A DNA stretch of 64,000 nucleotides, from the NCBI GenBank assembly GCA_021827865.1, contig JAKAUC010000009.1, positions 558,001 to 622,000 of the forward strand, written 5' to 3'. Below, piece by piece: positions 34,187 to 43,120 of the stretch. Both the position numbers and the translations under genes were made by a program. Each line of letters starts with the position of its first letter. Positions within the stretch are counted from its first letter, which is position 1. Source of the stretch: an archaeon. GTDB lineage: Archaea > Thermoproteota > Nitrososphaeria > Nitrososphaerales > Gagatemarchaeaceae. Below the pieces are notes generated by a model. The model had not been told where the DNA came from. It searched no databases and saw nothing but the letters and a program-made list of their open reading frames with translations.

Positions 34187-35695
34187 CTAGAACCCAGCGG
34201 GTGTGCCGTCTCCGCGGACGTCGCACACGGCCTTCCTGTACCCTTCTGACACCTCGACCGCCTGGCAGACGCCGGTCCGCCCTGGCATGGGAAGGCTCTC
34301 GATGTCGTAGTCGCTGCCCGGGGGGAGCTCGTAGCCGGCCTCGACCAGCAGGTTCCGCCCGCCTCCCCAGAGGAACCTCGGATGCGCTACGTTCTTTTCG
34401 GCTGGCATGGAGTAGTCCACGGAGTTCGTCACGAAGAGCGCGTGCTGCAGCGGACGGTAGTCCGCGCCGCTGGCGCCGATGGCGAGGTAAGGGCGCCCCT
34501 GCCGCTCGAGGATGAGTGAGGAGAGGGTGTGCAGCGGCCGCTTGCGCGGTTCGACCTTGTTCGGCCCCTCGGTGCGGAAGGCCGACGCCCTGTTGTTCAG
34601 CGCTATGCCGCACTCCTTGACGAACACTCTAGACCCGAAGTGGTGGAACAGGCTCTGGATCCCGGAGACGATGTTGCCCTCGGGGTCTGCTATCGAGAAG
34701 GCAGTGGTGTCACCCTTCCTCACTGTCCCTCCTGTAGGGTGCGTCCCGCTCCTGGTCGACATGAACGCCTCCATGTCGATGGCCCCGAAGCGCGGGTCGC
34801 CGAGCATCTCGTCGCGCCGGGCGTAGGCGACGAGGACCGCCCGCATGGTCTTATCGATCCTCTCCCGCGAGAGCGGGCCAACAGCAGAGAGGTCGGACTC
34901 GGTTAGTTGCTTCAGGATCAGCAGGCTGGTGGCGCCCATGCTGTTGGGAGGGACCTCGTAGACCGTGGTGCCTCGGTAGTCCAGCTTCAGTGGGTCGACC
35001 CACTCGGGCCTGAAGTCTGAGAAGTCGCTCTTGCTGCAGGGGACGCCGAGGGACACCAGGGTCGAGGCGATCTCCTCTGCGGGCCGGCCGGAGTAGAACG
35101 CGGATGGACCGCCTTCAGCCACCTCCGCTATCACCCTCGCGAGCGCTCCCTGCCTGACGCGCTCGCCCGGGACCGGTACCCTGCCGCCTGGGGCGAACAC
35201 CTCCTTCGCGTCATCAGTGAGACCGGAGTAGGTCCCCTCTATGGACCTGCACATGGCTCCGCCTATCGGGAACCCTTCGGCGGCGAGCCTGACGGCGGGC
35301 TCGAGAAGCTCCTTGAACTCGAGGGACCCGAATCTCCTGTGCATCTCCCAAACTCCCGCGGCCAGCCCAGGAACGACGCAAGTCAGAGGGCCGTAGAGGG
35401 GGACCTTCCCGCCCGCCTTCTCCCTGATCAGTTCGAGCGTGAGCCCTGAAGGAGACCAGCCGCTGGCATTCAGGCAGTGCACCTTGCCTGTCTTCGCCTC
35501 GTAGAGCATGCCGAAGTAGTCGCCTCCCAGCCCTCCAGCAGGATGGAAGGTCACGGCGAGGGCGAAACTCGTCGCTGCGGCGGCGTCGAAGGCGTTCCCG
35601 CCCTTGCGGAGCACGTCGTAGCCCACCATCGACGCGAGGGGCTGCTCGCTCGCGACGGCCGCGCGCTCGCCTATCAGGGTCCTGCTTAGCGCCAT
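34187..35695 (-). CDS. ggt: Gamma-glutamyltransferase
   Basis: A 502-residue Ntn-hydrolase that cleaves or transfers gamma-glutamyl groups of glutathione-like or other gamma-glutamyl compounds. The precursor self-cleaves before the nucleophile Thr at about residue 330 (KGDTTAFSIADPEGN); the common TTH(Y/F)S reads TTAFS here. Other landmarks: KGGNAFDAAAATSFAL and PNSMGATSLL. No signal peptide is visible, so it may act inside the cell. I use the Met at 35695; an ATG at 35716 is also possible. No clear TATA box is seen. Confidence 0.88.
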   Translation of the reverse strand: MALSRTLIGERAAVASEQPLASMVGYDVLRKGGNAFDAAAATSFALAVTFHPAGGLGGDYFGMLYEAKTGKVHCLNASGWSPSGLTLELIREKAGGKVPLYGPLTCVVPGLAAGVWEMHRRFGSLEFKELLEPAVRLAAEGFPIGGAMCRSIEGTYSGLTDDAKEVFAPGGRVPVPGERVRQGALARVIAEVAEGGPSAFYSGRPAEEIASTLVSLGVPCSKSDFSDFRPEWVDPLKLDYRGTTVYEVPPNSMGATSLLILKQLTESDLSAVGPLSRERIDKTMRAVLVAYARRDEMLGDPRFGAIDMEAFMSTRSGTHPTGGTVRKGDTTAFSIADPEGNIVSGIQSLFHHFGSRVFVKECGIALNNRASAFRTEGPNKVEPRKRPLHTLSSLILERQGRPYLAIGASGADYRPLQHALFVTNSVDYSMPAEKNVAHPRFLWGGGRNLLVEAGYELPPGSDYDIESLPMPGRTGVCQAVEVSEGYRKAVCDVRGDGTPAGF

Positions 35696-35810
35696 ACCGA
35701 CTCCTCGACGCCCCATGTCCGAGCCCCAGCGGACAAGCTCAACGCAAGGGAGTGTGCGGGAACCTATTTATAGAACAAACAGGGCGTATACAACCGTTGG
35801 TCGATAACCG

Positions 35811-36479
35811 ATGAGTCAGGCCGAACTCGATGCCGTCCTTGGGACCATGGAGAACCCGATTCGCAGGAGGATAATATCCAGGATCAGCGAAGAGCCCAAC
35901 TACCAGCTCCAGCTGTCGAAGGAGTTGAAGATCAGCCAGCAGCTCGTGGCGAAGCACCTGACTACGATGGAGAAGGCTGGCCTGGTGAGGAACGTCTCGC
36001 AGGACAGCCCCAGGGGCCCGCAGAGAAAGGAATACCTGCTGAAGAGCAGTTTCTCGGTCACCGTAGACCTGGCCCCCAACTTGTTCAGGACGAGGATCTT
36101 CTCATTCGGGGCGCTGCCGGGGGTCGATGAGGCCGATGACCACGCCCAGGTGATGACTCAGATCAGTGAGGTTCTGCGATACCCCGACGGCGCGTCGCGC
36201 ATTCGCCCGCTCACCCATGTGGTGGCAGAAGTTGACAGGAAGCTGAAAGAGATGGAGGAGGAGAGGGCGGTCCTGCTCTACATCCGGAGCCTTGCCCTGA
36301 GGGAGGCCGCGCGGATAGGCACTTCGCTCTCCATGGCCGACCGAAAGAGGGTCCTCAGGTACCTCGTGAGGGAGGAGGGGGACGGAGTTGGAACCATATG
36401 CGCCTCGCTTGGCTTGCAGAAGCAGGTGGTCGGCGGCATACTGGAAGAGATGGAAAGAGAAATAGGAGCCACTGACTAA
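35811..36479 (+). CDS. ArsR-like winged-helix regulator
   Basis: A 222-residue regulator. The N-terminal winged helix is clear (ENPIRRRIISRISEEPNYQLQLSKELKISQQLVAKHLTTME). The middle (residues 75-130) has predicted strands, and the C-terminal 80 residues form a second helical domain (LVREEGDGVGTICASLGLQKQVVGGILEEM) that also looks like a helix-turn-helix. Two TATA-like boxes precede it (TTTATAG at about 35766 and GTATACA at about 35784); the second fits the ATG at leaderless distance. It may regulate neighbouring amino-acid genes. Confidence 0.8.
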   Translation: MSQAELDAVLGTMENPIRRRIISRISEEPNYQLQLSKELKISQQLVAKHLTTMEKAGLVRNVSQDSPRGPQRKEYLLKSSFSVTVDLAPNLFRTRIFSFGALPGVDEADDHAQVMTQISEVLRYPDGASRIRPLTHVVAEVDRKLKEMEEERAVLLYIRSLALREAARIGTSLSMADRKRVLRYLVREEGDGVGTICASLGLQKQVVGGILEEMEREIGATD

Positions 36480-36492
36480 GTAAAAAAGGAAA

Positions 36493-36509
36493 GAGGAGCA
36501 GAGCTCCTC
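36493..36509. terminator. Hairpin between convergent genes
   Basis: GAGGAGC and GCTCCTC form a perfect 7-bp stem with a 3-nt loop between the convergent regulator and the 58-residue gene, and the stem touches the latter's stop codon. It may end or protect both transcripts. There is no U-tract directly after it, so the role is uncertain. Confidence 0.35.
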
Positions 36510-36685
36510 TATATTCCGAGGTTCGGAAAGCTCGCCTGAGGGACGCCGAGCTGGCCCTGGAGGGTCTTGATGCGCGTGGCATACTCCCTCATCCGGGCGT
36601 TGTCGCCCTGGACCTTAGCTATGCGGTAGCCCTTCCACGCCTTGCGGAGGGCTCCCCAGACTTGCCCCTTTTGATATTCGGCCAT
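36509..36685 (-). CDS. Small basic helical protein, 58 aa
   Basis: A complete short frame, ATG to TAG, encodes MAEYQKGQVWGALRKAWKGY and continues RIAKVQGDNARMREYATRIKTLQGQLG, a basic helical protein without membrane segments. Codon use resembles the neighbouring genes and an AT-rich box (CAAAATACC, about 36715-36723) lies 30-38 nt upstream. It looks like a genuine small protein, perhaps nucleic-acid or ribosome binding; no family recognised. Confidence 0.6.
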   Translation of the reverse strand: MAEYQKGQVWGALRKAWKGYRIAKVQGDNARMREYATRIKTLQGQLGVPQASFPNLGI

Positions 36686-36785
36686 TTTGTCTGACCTGCC
36701 GTGTTCAGGCCCCGTCCGGTATTTTGCGGGCGTAGTCTATGTTAGTTGAGCCAGTAATCAAAGGAGGCTACCGCCGAAGCGGGCC

Positions 36786-37631
36786 CTAGAGCACGGAGCG
36801 GAGGATGAGCCAGATGTTGCTCGGGTGCTCCCGTATCCTCCGCTTTGAGTAGGCCCACCACCTGTCCCCATAGGGGAGGTATTCGGAGACCACGTATCCT
36901 GATTTCACGAGGTCGCCCTTGAGATCGTCCCTGATGCCCTTGAGGAACTCAAAACGGAACTTCGCGTGGCTGGACTCTGCCAGGGCCTTGGCGCGCTCTA
37001 CGAGAGCCCCGTCGTGGGTGGCGATGGCGAACCCGTCCCCCCTCTCGAAGAGAGACGCCATCAGTTTCTCGAAGTTCTTGTTTATCTCCGGCTTGGTGGG
37101 GAAGACGAAGTCTGGGCCCTCCCTGTAGGCCCCCTTGACCAGCCTCACCATCCCTCCTTGGTCCAGTATCGCATTCACGTCTGACTCGCTGCGCCTGGCA
37201 TAGGCCTGGATTGCCACGCCGAGTCTCGGATGGCGACCGTGGGCGTCGAGGTAGGCGGCGACCGTCTTCTCCGTGAACGCGGAACCTTCCATGTCTACCC
37301 AAAGGAGCTGCGACAACTTCTCCGCGTTGGCCATTATCCTGTCGAACCTCCTCCGCATCGCCTCGTCGTCCGCTCCCATCCCCAGCTGCGTCAGCTTGAC
37401 CGAGGCGAACCCTCTGACCCCGCCGTCGGCCAACGCCTGCTGAAGCCTGAGATACTCTTCAACCTGGGCGTCAGCTGTCGCCGGGTCCATGATCTCCTCT
37501 CCGAGGAAGTTTACGACCACCCCCATCCCCCTGGAGTTCGCCCCCTTTGCGTCGTCCATCGCAGCGCTCAGGTCTGCCCCTGAAATCCACCTCTTCGCCA
37601 TCGGCAGGACGACCTTCTCCTTCACCCCCAA
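36786..37631 (-). CDS. putA: Proline dehydrogenase
   Basis: A 281-residue FAD-dependent proline dehydrogenase (proline to pyrroline-5-carboxylate) with a TIM-barrel core. Family motifs: MGVVVNFLGE near the start, LLWVDMEGSAF, GVAIQAYARRSESD, LVKGAYREGP, and the substrate-binding end YLPYGDRWWAYSKRRIREHP. It is the single-domain form, without the P5C dehydrogenase. I place the start at TTG 37631, 28 nt from the TATA-like TTAATATG (about 37656-37663); longer frames begin inside the palindrome at 37665-37680. Electrons would go to quinone or complex I's pool. Divergent from prolidase. Confidence 0.9.
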   Translation of the reverse strand: MGVKEKVVLPMAKRWISGADLSAAMDDAKGANSRGMGVVVNFLGEEIMDPATADAQVEEYLRLQQALADGGVRGFASVKLTQLGMGADDEAMRRRFDRIMANAEKLSQLLWVDMEGSAFTEKTVAAYLDAHGRHPRLGVAIQAYARRSESDVNAILDQGGMVRLVKGAYREGPDFVFPTKPEINKNFEKLMASLFERGDGFAIATHDGALVERAKALAESSHAKFRFEFLKGIRDDLKGDLVKSGYVVSEYLPYGDRWWAYSKRRIREHPSNIWLILRSVL

Positions 37632-37664
37632 GGCGTCCCTGCGCCTAAGGAACCACATATTAAC

Positions 37665-37680
37665 GGTGCACATGTGCACC
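37665..37680. promoter_or_regulatory. 16-bp perfect palindrome between putA and prolidase genes
   Basis: GGTGCACATGTGCACC reads the same on both strands. It adjoins the shared TATA-like element (37656-37663) and ends one base before the prolidase start codon, so it covers that gene's transcription start. A dimeric regulator bound here could control both proline genes. Confidence 0.6.
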
Positions 37681-37681
37681 G

Positions 37682-38791
37682 ATGCCGAGTATGAGACCTG
37701 AAGCCCTCTACGCAGCCAGGATGAAGCGGCTCAGGGAGGGGCTCGCCAAGCGAGGGCTGAAGGGAGCGGTCGTAGTACCCGGGCCGAACATGCGCTACCT
37801 GACCAGTGGCACATCCCTCATGCTGGAGCGCCCGTTCGTGCTGCTCATCCCTTTGTCAGGCGAGCCGCAGCTGGTGGCGCCAGCCCTGGAGTCTGGGCCA
37901 TACCGGAGCTTGCCGGTCGCCATCGGGGTCCATGCGTGGACAGACTCGGAGGGGCCCGGGGGGGCCATCAGCCAGGCGGTGAGGAGCGCCGGGGTGGAGG
38001 GAACCTGGGGCGTAGAGGGCAGGGCGCCGTTCCAGTACGTGAACAGGCTGGCGAAGGTCGCACGCCTGAAGCTCGCCGACGCCGAGCCCGTCCTCCAGGG
38101 GATGAGGGAGTCCAAGGACGAGGTTGAAGTCAGGCTCCTGAAGAAGTCAGGGGAAACGTTGAGCAAGGCGTTCAGGAGGTTCCCTGAGCTCATCAAAGAG
38201 GGGACCACTGAGCTCGAGCTGTCCAGGGCGATGACGGATGCGATCTACGCCGAGGGAGCCGAGAGGGTCGACGACATGCTTGTCCAGGCTGGCCGGACGG
38301 CGGCGGACCCGCATCACCTCCCCTCTGGCAGGAAGGTCCAACGGGGAGAGAGCATAGTGGTGGACGTGGGTTCGACCTACGGCGGATACTACGCTGACAT
38401 CACCAGGACGTTCTGCATTGGACGATCATTGGACGTCGAGAAGGTGTACTCCAAGGTCCTCGAAGCCCAGGAGGCTGCCGTGGCCGAGTCGAGGGCGGGC
38501 GCGAAGGTCGGGGATGTCGACGCTGCCGCCAGGGGGGTGCTCGAGGGGGCAGGGTTGGGAAGGTATTTCTTCCACAGGACGGGGCATGGGCTAGGGCTGG
38601 AGATCCACGAAGCGCCCTACATAGTCGAGGGTGGGGGGGAGAGGCTGGGCCCTGGCATGTGCTTCACGATAGAGCCTGGAGCCTACATCAGGGGGAAGCT
38701 CGGGGTCAGGATAGAGGACGACCTCCTGATTGAGGGCAGGACAGGAGTGGGAATCACCGACGTCCCCAAGGAATACGGCTGGTGGAGCTAG
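37682..38791 (+). CDS. pepQ: Xaa-Pro peptidase (M24 family, prolidase-like)
   Basis: A 369-residue M24 metallopeptidase that cleaves Xaa-Pro bonds and so releases proline. The creatinase-like N-domain (about 1-130) is followed by the pita-bread domain with all five metal ligands: Asp in VVDVGSTYGG and YADITRTF, His in HRTGHGLGLEIHEAP, Glu in FTIEPGAYI and Glu in VRIEDDL. The ATG at 37682 follows the shared TATA element; an ATG at 37691 is possible. It is divergent from proline dehydrogenase, which would oxidise its product. Its stop overlaps the convergent RAM gene by 4 nt. Confidence 0.9.
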   Translation: MPSMRPEALYAARMKRLREGLAKRGLKGAVVVPGPNMRYLTSGTSLMLERPFVLLIPLSGEPQLVAPALESGPYRSLPVAIGVHAWTDSEGPGGAISQAVRSAGVEGTWGVEGRAPFQYVNRLAKVARLKLADAEPVLQGMRESKDEVEVRLLKKSGETLSKAFRRFPELIKEGTTELELSRAMTDAIYAEGAERVDDMLVQAGRTAADPHHLPSGRKVQRGESIVVDVGSTYGGYYADITRTFCIGRSLDVEKVYSKVLEAQEAAVAESRAGAKVGDVDAAARGVLEGAGLGRYFFHRTGHGLGLEIHEAPYIVEGGGERLGPGMCFTIEPGAYIRGKLGVRIEDDLLIEGRTGVGITDVPKEYGWWS

Positions 38792-39063
38792 ACCTTCTTG
38801 ATTCGCGAGAACTGAGACACCATCGTGTTCGTGTCTTCGATGTGCTTGACCTTCTGTATCTTGCTCATGACAAGCCTGTACACCTTCTCGTCGCTTGGGA
38901 CGAGGACCTCCTTCTGGGCGTTGAGAACGACCAGGATGTCCCAGTCGCCGGGGACGATGTGGGTCTCTACGATTTCTGGGACCTTCATCAGCTCGTCTAT
39001 GACTTCTTCCTCGTGACCGGGGGTGACCTTGAGCAGGACGAAGGCCCTCTGATATACTGGCAA
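38788..39063 (-). CDS. Stand-alone RAM (Lrp/AsnC ligand) domain protein
   Basis: A 91-residue RAM domain (PVYQRAFVLLKVTPGHEEEVIDELMKVPEIVETHIVPGDWDILVVL), the amino-acid-sensing part of Lrp/AsnC regulators without the DNA-binding domain. Such SraM-type proteins bind amino acids and may modulate full-length Lrp proteins. The TTG at 39063 lies 27-36 nt after TTTTTAAAAG (about 39089-39098), a box shared with the divergent PolX gene. Its nearness to proline genes invites a role in amino-acid sensing, which is inference. Confidence 0.85.
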   Translation of the reverse strand: MPVYQRAFVLLKVTPGHEEEVIDELMKVPEIVETHIVPGDWDILVVLNAQKEVLVPSDEKVYRLVMSKIQKVKHIEDTNTMVSQFSRIKKV

Positions 39064-39121
39064 CCGCTTCAGGTGGCCGGCCGTACTGCTTTTAAAAACG
39101 AATCGCCGCCAAATGACCATA

Positions 39122-40810
39122 TTGAGGAATGCCGAGGTCGCCGAGCTCCTAGACAGGCTTGGGGAGCTCGTGGAGGCCGCCGGAGAGGACAGGTTCAAGG
39201 TGATTGCCTACCACAGGGCGGCTGCCAGCTTGAGGAACATGGACGAAGACGTCGAGCAAGCCTGGAAGGAGAGGCGACTGGAGGACATCCGGTATGTGGG
39301 GGAAGGCATAGCCAGGAAGATCGACGAGTACCTCAGGACAGGGAGGCTCGAGCTCCTGGAGCGGATGAAGGCGAAGGTTCCTCCGGGGGTGCCGAAGCTC
39401 ATGAAGATCCAGGGGATAGGGCCGAGGACCGCGTACCACCTCTCCCACGACCTTGGGATAGCGAGCGTCGAAGATCTGAAGTCAGCCCTGGAGTCAGGGA
39501 GACTCGACTCAGAGTTTGGGCCCACGGCCAGGGGGTCGTTCGCGGTTGGAATCGAGAAGCTCGCAAGCTTCGAGAAGCGGATGCTCATCCCCGAGGCCGA
39601 GGGGGAGTTCCAGAAGCTGGCATCCTACTTTGGGGCCCTGGGAATCGAAGTGAGGATGGCCGGGAGCCTGAGGCGAGGGAAGAGCACGGTCGGGGACATA
39701 GACCTGCTCTCCACCGACCAGAGGGCGGTCGACGCCTTGGCCGAGTGCCCGGGCGCGGACCAGGTCCTTGAGAGGGGCCCAAAGAGGACGAGCGTGAAGC
39801 TCGGGAGCGGGGTGCAGGTGGACGTCAGGCTGTTCGCGCCTGAAGAGTACGGCGCTGCGCTGGTCTACTTCACCGGCTCGAAGGACCACAACATAGCGCT
39901 CAGGAGCCTGGCGATGGGCAAAGGGTGGAAGCTGAACGAATACGGCCTCTTCGACAAGGATGGGAAAAGGCTGGCGGGCGGCACCGAGGAGGAGGTATAC
40001 AGCAAGCTCGGGATGCGGTACATACCCCCTGAGATGAGAGAGAACAGGGGGGAGGTGGAGGCCTCGCTCAGGGACGAGCTCCCTGACCTCGTCGCCTTCG
40101 ACGACATCAAGGGGGACCTGCAGATGCACACGACCTGGAGCGATGGGTCGGTCGACCTGGGAGGGATGGCGAAGGCGGCAAAGGAGAGGGGGTACGAGTA
40201 CATCGCTGTCACCGACCACTCGATGTCGGTGAGGGTGGCAAACGGGCTGTCCGAAGAGCGGTTCCGTAGGCAGTGGAAGGAGATTGACAGGCTGAATGGC
40301 GAGCTGGCGCCCTTCAGGATACTCAAGGGCGTCGAGGTGGAGATCAAGAGCGACGGGTCCCTCGACTTTGACAGGAGCTTCCTCGACGGGTTCGACATCG
40401 TCGGGGCGTCCCTGCACCAGAACTTCAGCCAGAGCCCCGACAAGCTGACCGCGAGGGCGCTCAGCGCCCTGAGCCACCCCTCCGTGGACTTCCTGTGCCA
40501 CCCCACCAACAGGCTCATCGGGAGGAGGGAAGGGAACCCCATTGACCTCCGCAAGGTCTTAGCGGCGGCGAAGGAGAATGGAAAGATGCTCGAGGTGGAC
40601 GGGCAACCTAAGAGGCTGGACCTCGACGACGTCTGGGCGAGGAGGGCCATGGAAGAAGGGGTCCCCGTGCTCGTGGATTCGGACGCCCACTCCGTGGGGG
40701 AGCTGGACAACATCGGGTACGGGGTGACGGTGGCGAGGAGGGCCTGGATGAAGGCGGGGGACGTCGCGAACACGAGGAAACTGAAGGGCTTCCTGAGATA
40801 CCTCAGCTGA
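39122..40810 (+). CDS. polX: DNA polymerase X with PHP domain
   Basis: A 562-residue family X repair polymerase. Order: helix-hairpin-helix lyase domain (MRNAEVAELLDRLGELVEAAG; KLMKIQGIGPRTAYHL), nucleotidyltransferase palm (GSLRRGKSTVGDIDLL with both metal Asp), thumb, and C-terminal PHP phosphoesterase (DLQMHTTWSDGSVDLGGMAK; AVTDHSMSV; LDSDAHS-like VDSDAHSVGEL). PHP metal residues look complete, so 3'-5' exonuclease activity is likely. I use a TTG at 39122 because the divergent TTTTAAAA box (about 39090-39097) is about 28 nt upstream; an ATG at 39113 adds three residues. Confidence 0.92.
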   Translation: MRNAEVAELLDRLGELVEAAGEDRFKVIAYHRAAASLRNMDEDVEQAWKERRLEDIRYVGEGIARKIDEYLRTGRLELLERMKAKVPPGVPKLMKIQGIGPRTAYHLSHDLGIASVEDLKSALESGRLDSEFGPTARGSFAVGIEKLASFEKRMLIPEAEGEFQKLASYFGALGIEVRMAGSLRRGKSTVGDIDLLSTDQRAVDALAECPGADQVLERGPKRTSVKLGSGVQVDVRLFAPEEYGAALVYFTGSKDHNIALRSLAMGKGWKLNEYGLFDKDGKRLAGGTEEEVYSKLGMRYIPPEMRENRGEVEASLRDELPDLVAFDDIKGDLQMHTTWSDGSVDLGGMAKAAKERGYEYIAVTDHSMSVRVANGLSEERFRRQWKEIDRLNGELAPFRILKGVEVEIKSDGSLDFDRSFLDGFDIVGASLHQNFSQSPDKLTARALSALSHPSVDFLCHPTNRLIGRREGNPIDLRKVLAAAKENGKMLEVDGQPKRLDLDDVWARRAMEEGVPVLVDSDAHSVGELDNIGYGVTVARRAWMKAGDVANTRKLKGFLRYLS

Positions 40811-40853
40811 CTCCATTCCAACGTTAATAACTCAAGCCTGATGCGCGGGCCGT

Positions 40854-40953
40854 GCGGGGGTAGCTAAGCCTGGCCAACAGCAGGGGACTTAAGCGACCTT
40901 TCGTGGAGATCCCCTCCCTCAGGGGTTCGTGGGTTCGAATCCCATCCCCCGCA
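40854..40953 (+). tRNA. tRNA-Leu (UAA) with 15-nt intron
   Basis: Acceptor GCGGGGG/CCCCCGC, T arm with GTTCGAAT and a long variable arm (TCCC-TCA-GGGG) identify a leucine tRNA. The loop CTTAAG has anticodon TAA at 40890-40892. Fifteen bases (40894-40908) interrupt at the standard position 37/38. Discriminator A40953; CCA not encoded. Confidence 0.92.
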
Positions 40954-41089
40954 TCCACAGCGTGAGCCCAGGGGTGATGGCACTTCGTGTTTGGGGGCCT
41001 GAAGAGCGCGAACCGAGGCCGGGTCTGAGCAGCGTCTGGACCGCCCAACCAATCTTAAATCGCCAGAGGATGCTGCTCCAAGAGGAGCC

Positions 41090-43120
41090 ATGACTGACTC
41101 GCGGTCAGACGTCGCTGGTGGGCACATAGCGGTACACTGGAAGGAAGAGCCGCTCCTGGACCCGCCCGCTTCCTTCGTCGCCCAGGCGAACATGAGAGAC
41201 AGGAGCATCCTGGAGCGCTTCTCTGAGAGGAACTTCCCCGAGTGCTTCAGGGAGTACGCGGACCTTCTGACATGGGACCAGGGCTGGCACACCACACTGG
41301 ACGCGTCCGACCCCCCATTCTGGAAATGGTTCGTCGGCGGGAGGCTCAACGCATCGTACAATTGTGTAGACAGGCACCTGCCGAAGTACGGGAACAAGGC
41401 GGCCATAATCTGGGTCCCAGAGCCCGAGGACGAGGCGCACCGGGTTGTCACATACCAGGAGCTATACAGGAGGGTCAACGAGTTCGCCCTCGTACTTCAT
41501 GGCCTGGGACTCCGGGCGGGCGACAGGGTCACCTTTCACCTCCCCATGGTCCCCGAGCTCCCCGTCTCCATGCTCGCCTGCGCCAGGCTCGGCGTCATCC
41601 ACAACCAGGTCTTCGGAGGGTTCAGCGCCAGGGCTTGCGCGGAGCGGATTGAGGACTCGAAGAGCACCGTCCTGGTGACCATTGACGGCTACCACAGGAA
41701 CGGGGGAGTCATCGACAAGAAGAAGGAGGCCGACATCGCGGTGGAAGAGGCGGCGAAGCTCGGAGCGCAGGTCGAGAAGGTCCTCGTCTGGCGACGTCAC
41801 GCGGGGAGGTATCTCTCGAATTCGCCCATGATCGAGGGCCGTGACTTCTTCGTCGACGAGCTGTCGACACGGTTCCAAGGCAAGACGATTTCTCCCGTCT
41901 CCATGGACTCGGAGGCGCCACTCTTCCTGATGTACACCAGCGGCTCCACCGGGAGGCCAAAGGGGGCCCAGCACAGGACCGGTGGGTATCTGGCTTACGT
42001 CGCCGCCACTTCGAAGTACGTCCAGGACATCCACCCGGAGGACGTCTACTGGTGCTTCGCAGACATAGGGTGGATCACGGGCCACTCCTACATCGTATAC
42101 GGCCCCCTCGCCCTGGCGGCGACCACCGTGATGTATGAAGGGGTGCCGCTCTACCCGGACGCCGGGAGGCCCTGGAGGATCGCGGAAAGGCTCGGGGTGA
42201 ACATATTCCACACGGCGCCTACCACCATCAGGATGCTCAGGAAGTCCGGGCCTGGTGAGCCCGAGAAGTACGACTATCACTTCAAGGCGATGACGACGGT
42301 GGGCGAACCCATAGAGCCGGAGACCTGGAGGTGGTTCCACGAAGTGGTCGGGAAGAGGGAGGCGGTGATCACCGACACCTGGTGGCAGACGGAGACCGGG
42401 GGGTTCCTCTGCTCGACCCTCCCGGCGGTCAGCCCCATGAAGCCCGGGAGCGCCGGGCCAGGGATGCCGGGCATCTACCCGGTGATTCTCGATGAGGACG
42501 GCGCCGCAATCCCTGCAGGCGAGAACAGGGCCGGGAACCTCTGCATCCGCAACCCCTGGCCTGGCATAATGCAGACCGTCTGGGGAGACCCAGACAGGTT
42601 CGTCAGGACGTACTACTCGAAGTACAACAGGGACAAGGAGAGCAAGGACTGGCGGGACTGGCCTTACTTCGCTGGTGACGGAGCGGTGCTTGCTTCTGAC
42701 GGGTACCTCCGCATACTCGGCAGGGTGGACGATGTGATCAAGGTCGCAGGCCACAGGCTCGGGACGAAGGAGCTGGAGAACGCGGTCCTGACCACCCCGG
42801 ACGTGGCCGAAGCCGCGGCCATAGCTATGTCCGATGAGCTCCGCGGCCACGTCCCGGTAGTCTACGTTGCGCTGAAGCCAGGGAGCTCCCCCGCCAAGGG
42901 AATTGAGGATCTCGTCAAAGAGAACGTGGTGAAGCAGCTGGGGCCCATCGCGAGGCCGAGGTTCGTCTACATCGTCCCCGACCTCCCGAAGACGAGGTCG
43001 GGAAAGATCATGAGGCGCGTCCTGGTCGCTATCTCGGACCGGAAGGACTACGGGGACATCACCACCCTGGCGAACCCGGACGTCGTCGATGCCATCAGGA
43101 AGCAGGTGCAGTCAGCCTAG
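41090..43120 (+). CDS. acs: Acetyl-CoA synthetase (AMP-forming)
   Basis: A 676-residue AMP-forming acyl-CoA synthetase of the acetyl/propionyl type, turning a short acid, ATP and CoA into acyl-CoA. Motifs: MYTSGSTGRPKGAQH (about residue 281), TDTWWQTETGG (the acetate-pocket Trp follows family pattern), GRVDDVIKVAGHRLG and the acetylatable Lys in PKTRSGKIMRR near residue 635. The N-terminal region (FWKWFVGGRLNASYNCVDRH) is the ACAS_N domain. TATA-like TCTTAAATC lies about 30 nt before the ATG. Together with AcdAB it gives the cell both directions between acetate and acetyl-CoA. Confidence 0.92.
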   Translation: MTDSRSDVAGGHIAVHWKEEPLLDPPASFVAQANMRDRSILERFSERNFPECFREYADLLTWDQGWHTTLDASDPPFWKWFVGGRLNASYNCVDRHLPKYGNKAAIIWVPEPEDEAHRVVTYQELYRRVNEFALVLHGLGLRAGDRVTFHLPMVPELPVSMLACARLGVIHNQVFGGFSARACAERIEDSKSTVLVTIDGYHRNGGVIDKKKEADIAVEEAAKLGAQVEKVLVWRRHAGRYLSNSPMIEGRDFFVDELSTRFQGKTISPVSMDSEAPLFLMYTSGSTGRPKGAQHRTGGYLAYVAATSKYVQDIHPEDVYWCFADIGWITGHSYIVYGPLALAATTVMYEGVPLYPDAGRPWRIAERLGVNIFHTAPTTIRMLRKSGPGEPEKYDYHFKAMTTVGEPIEPETWRWFHEVVGKREAVITDTWWQTETGGFLCSTLPAVSPMKPGSAGPGMPGIYPVILDEDGAAIPAGENRAGNLCIRNPWPGIMQTVWGDPDRFVRTYYSKYNRDKESKDWRDWPYFAGDGAVLASDGYLRILGRVDDVIKVAGHRLGTKELENAVLTTPDVAEAAAIAMSDELRGHVPVVYVALKPGSSPAKGIEDLVKENVVKQLGPIARPRFVYIVPDLPKTRSGKIMRRVLVAISDRKDYGDITTLANPDVVDAIRKQVQSA

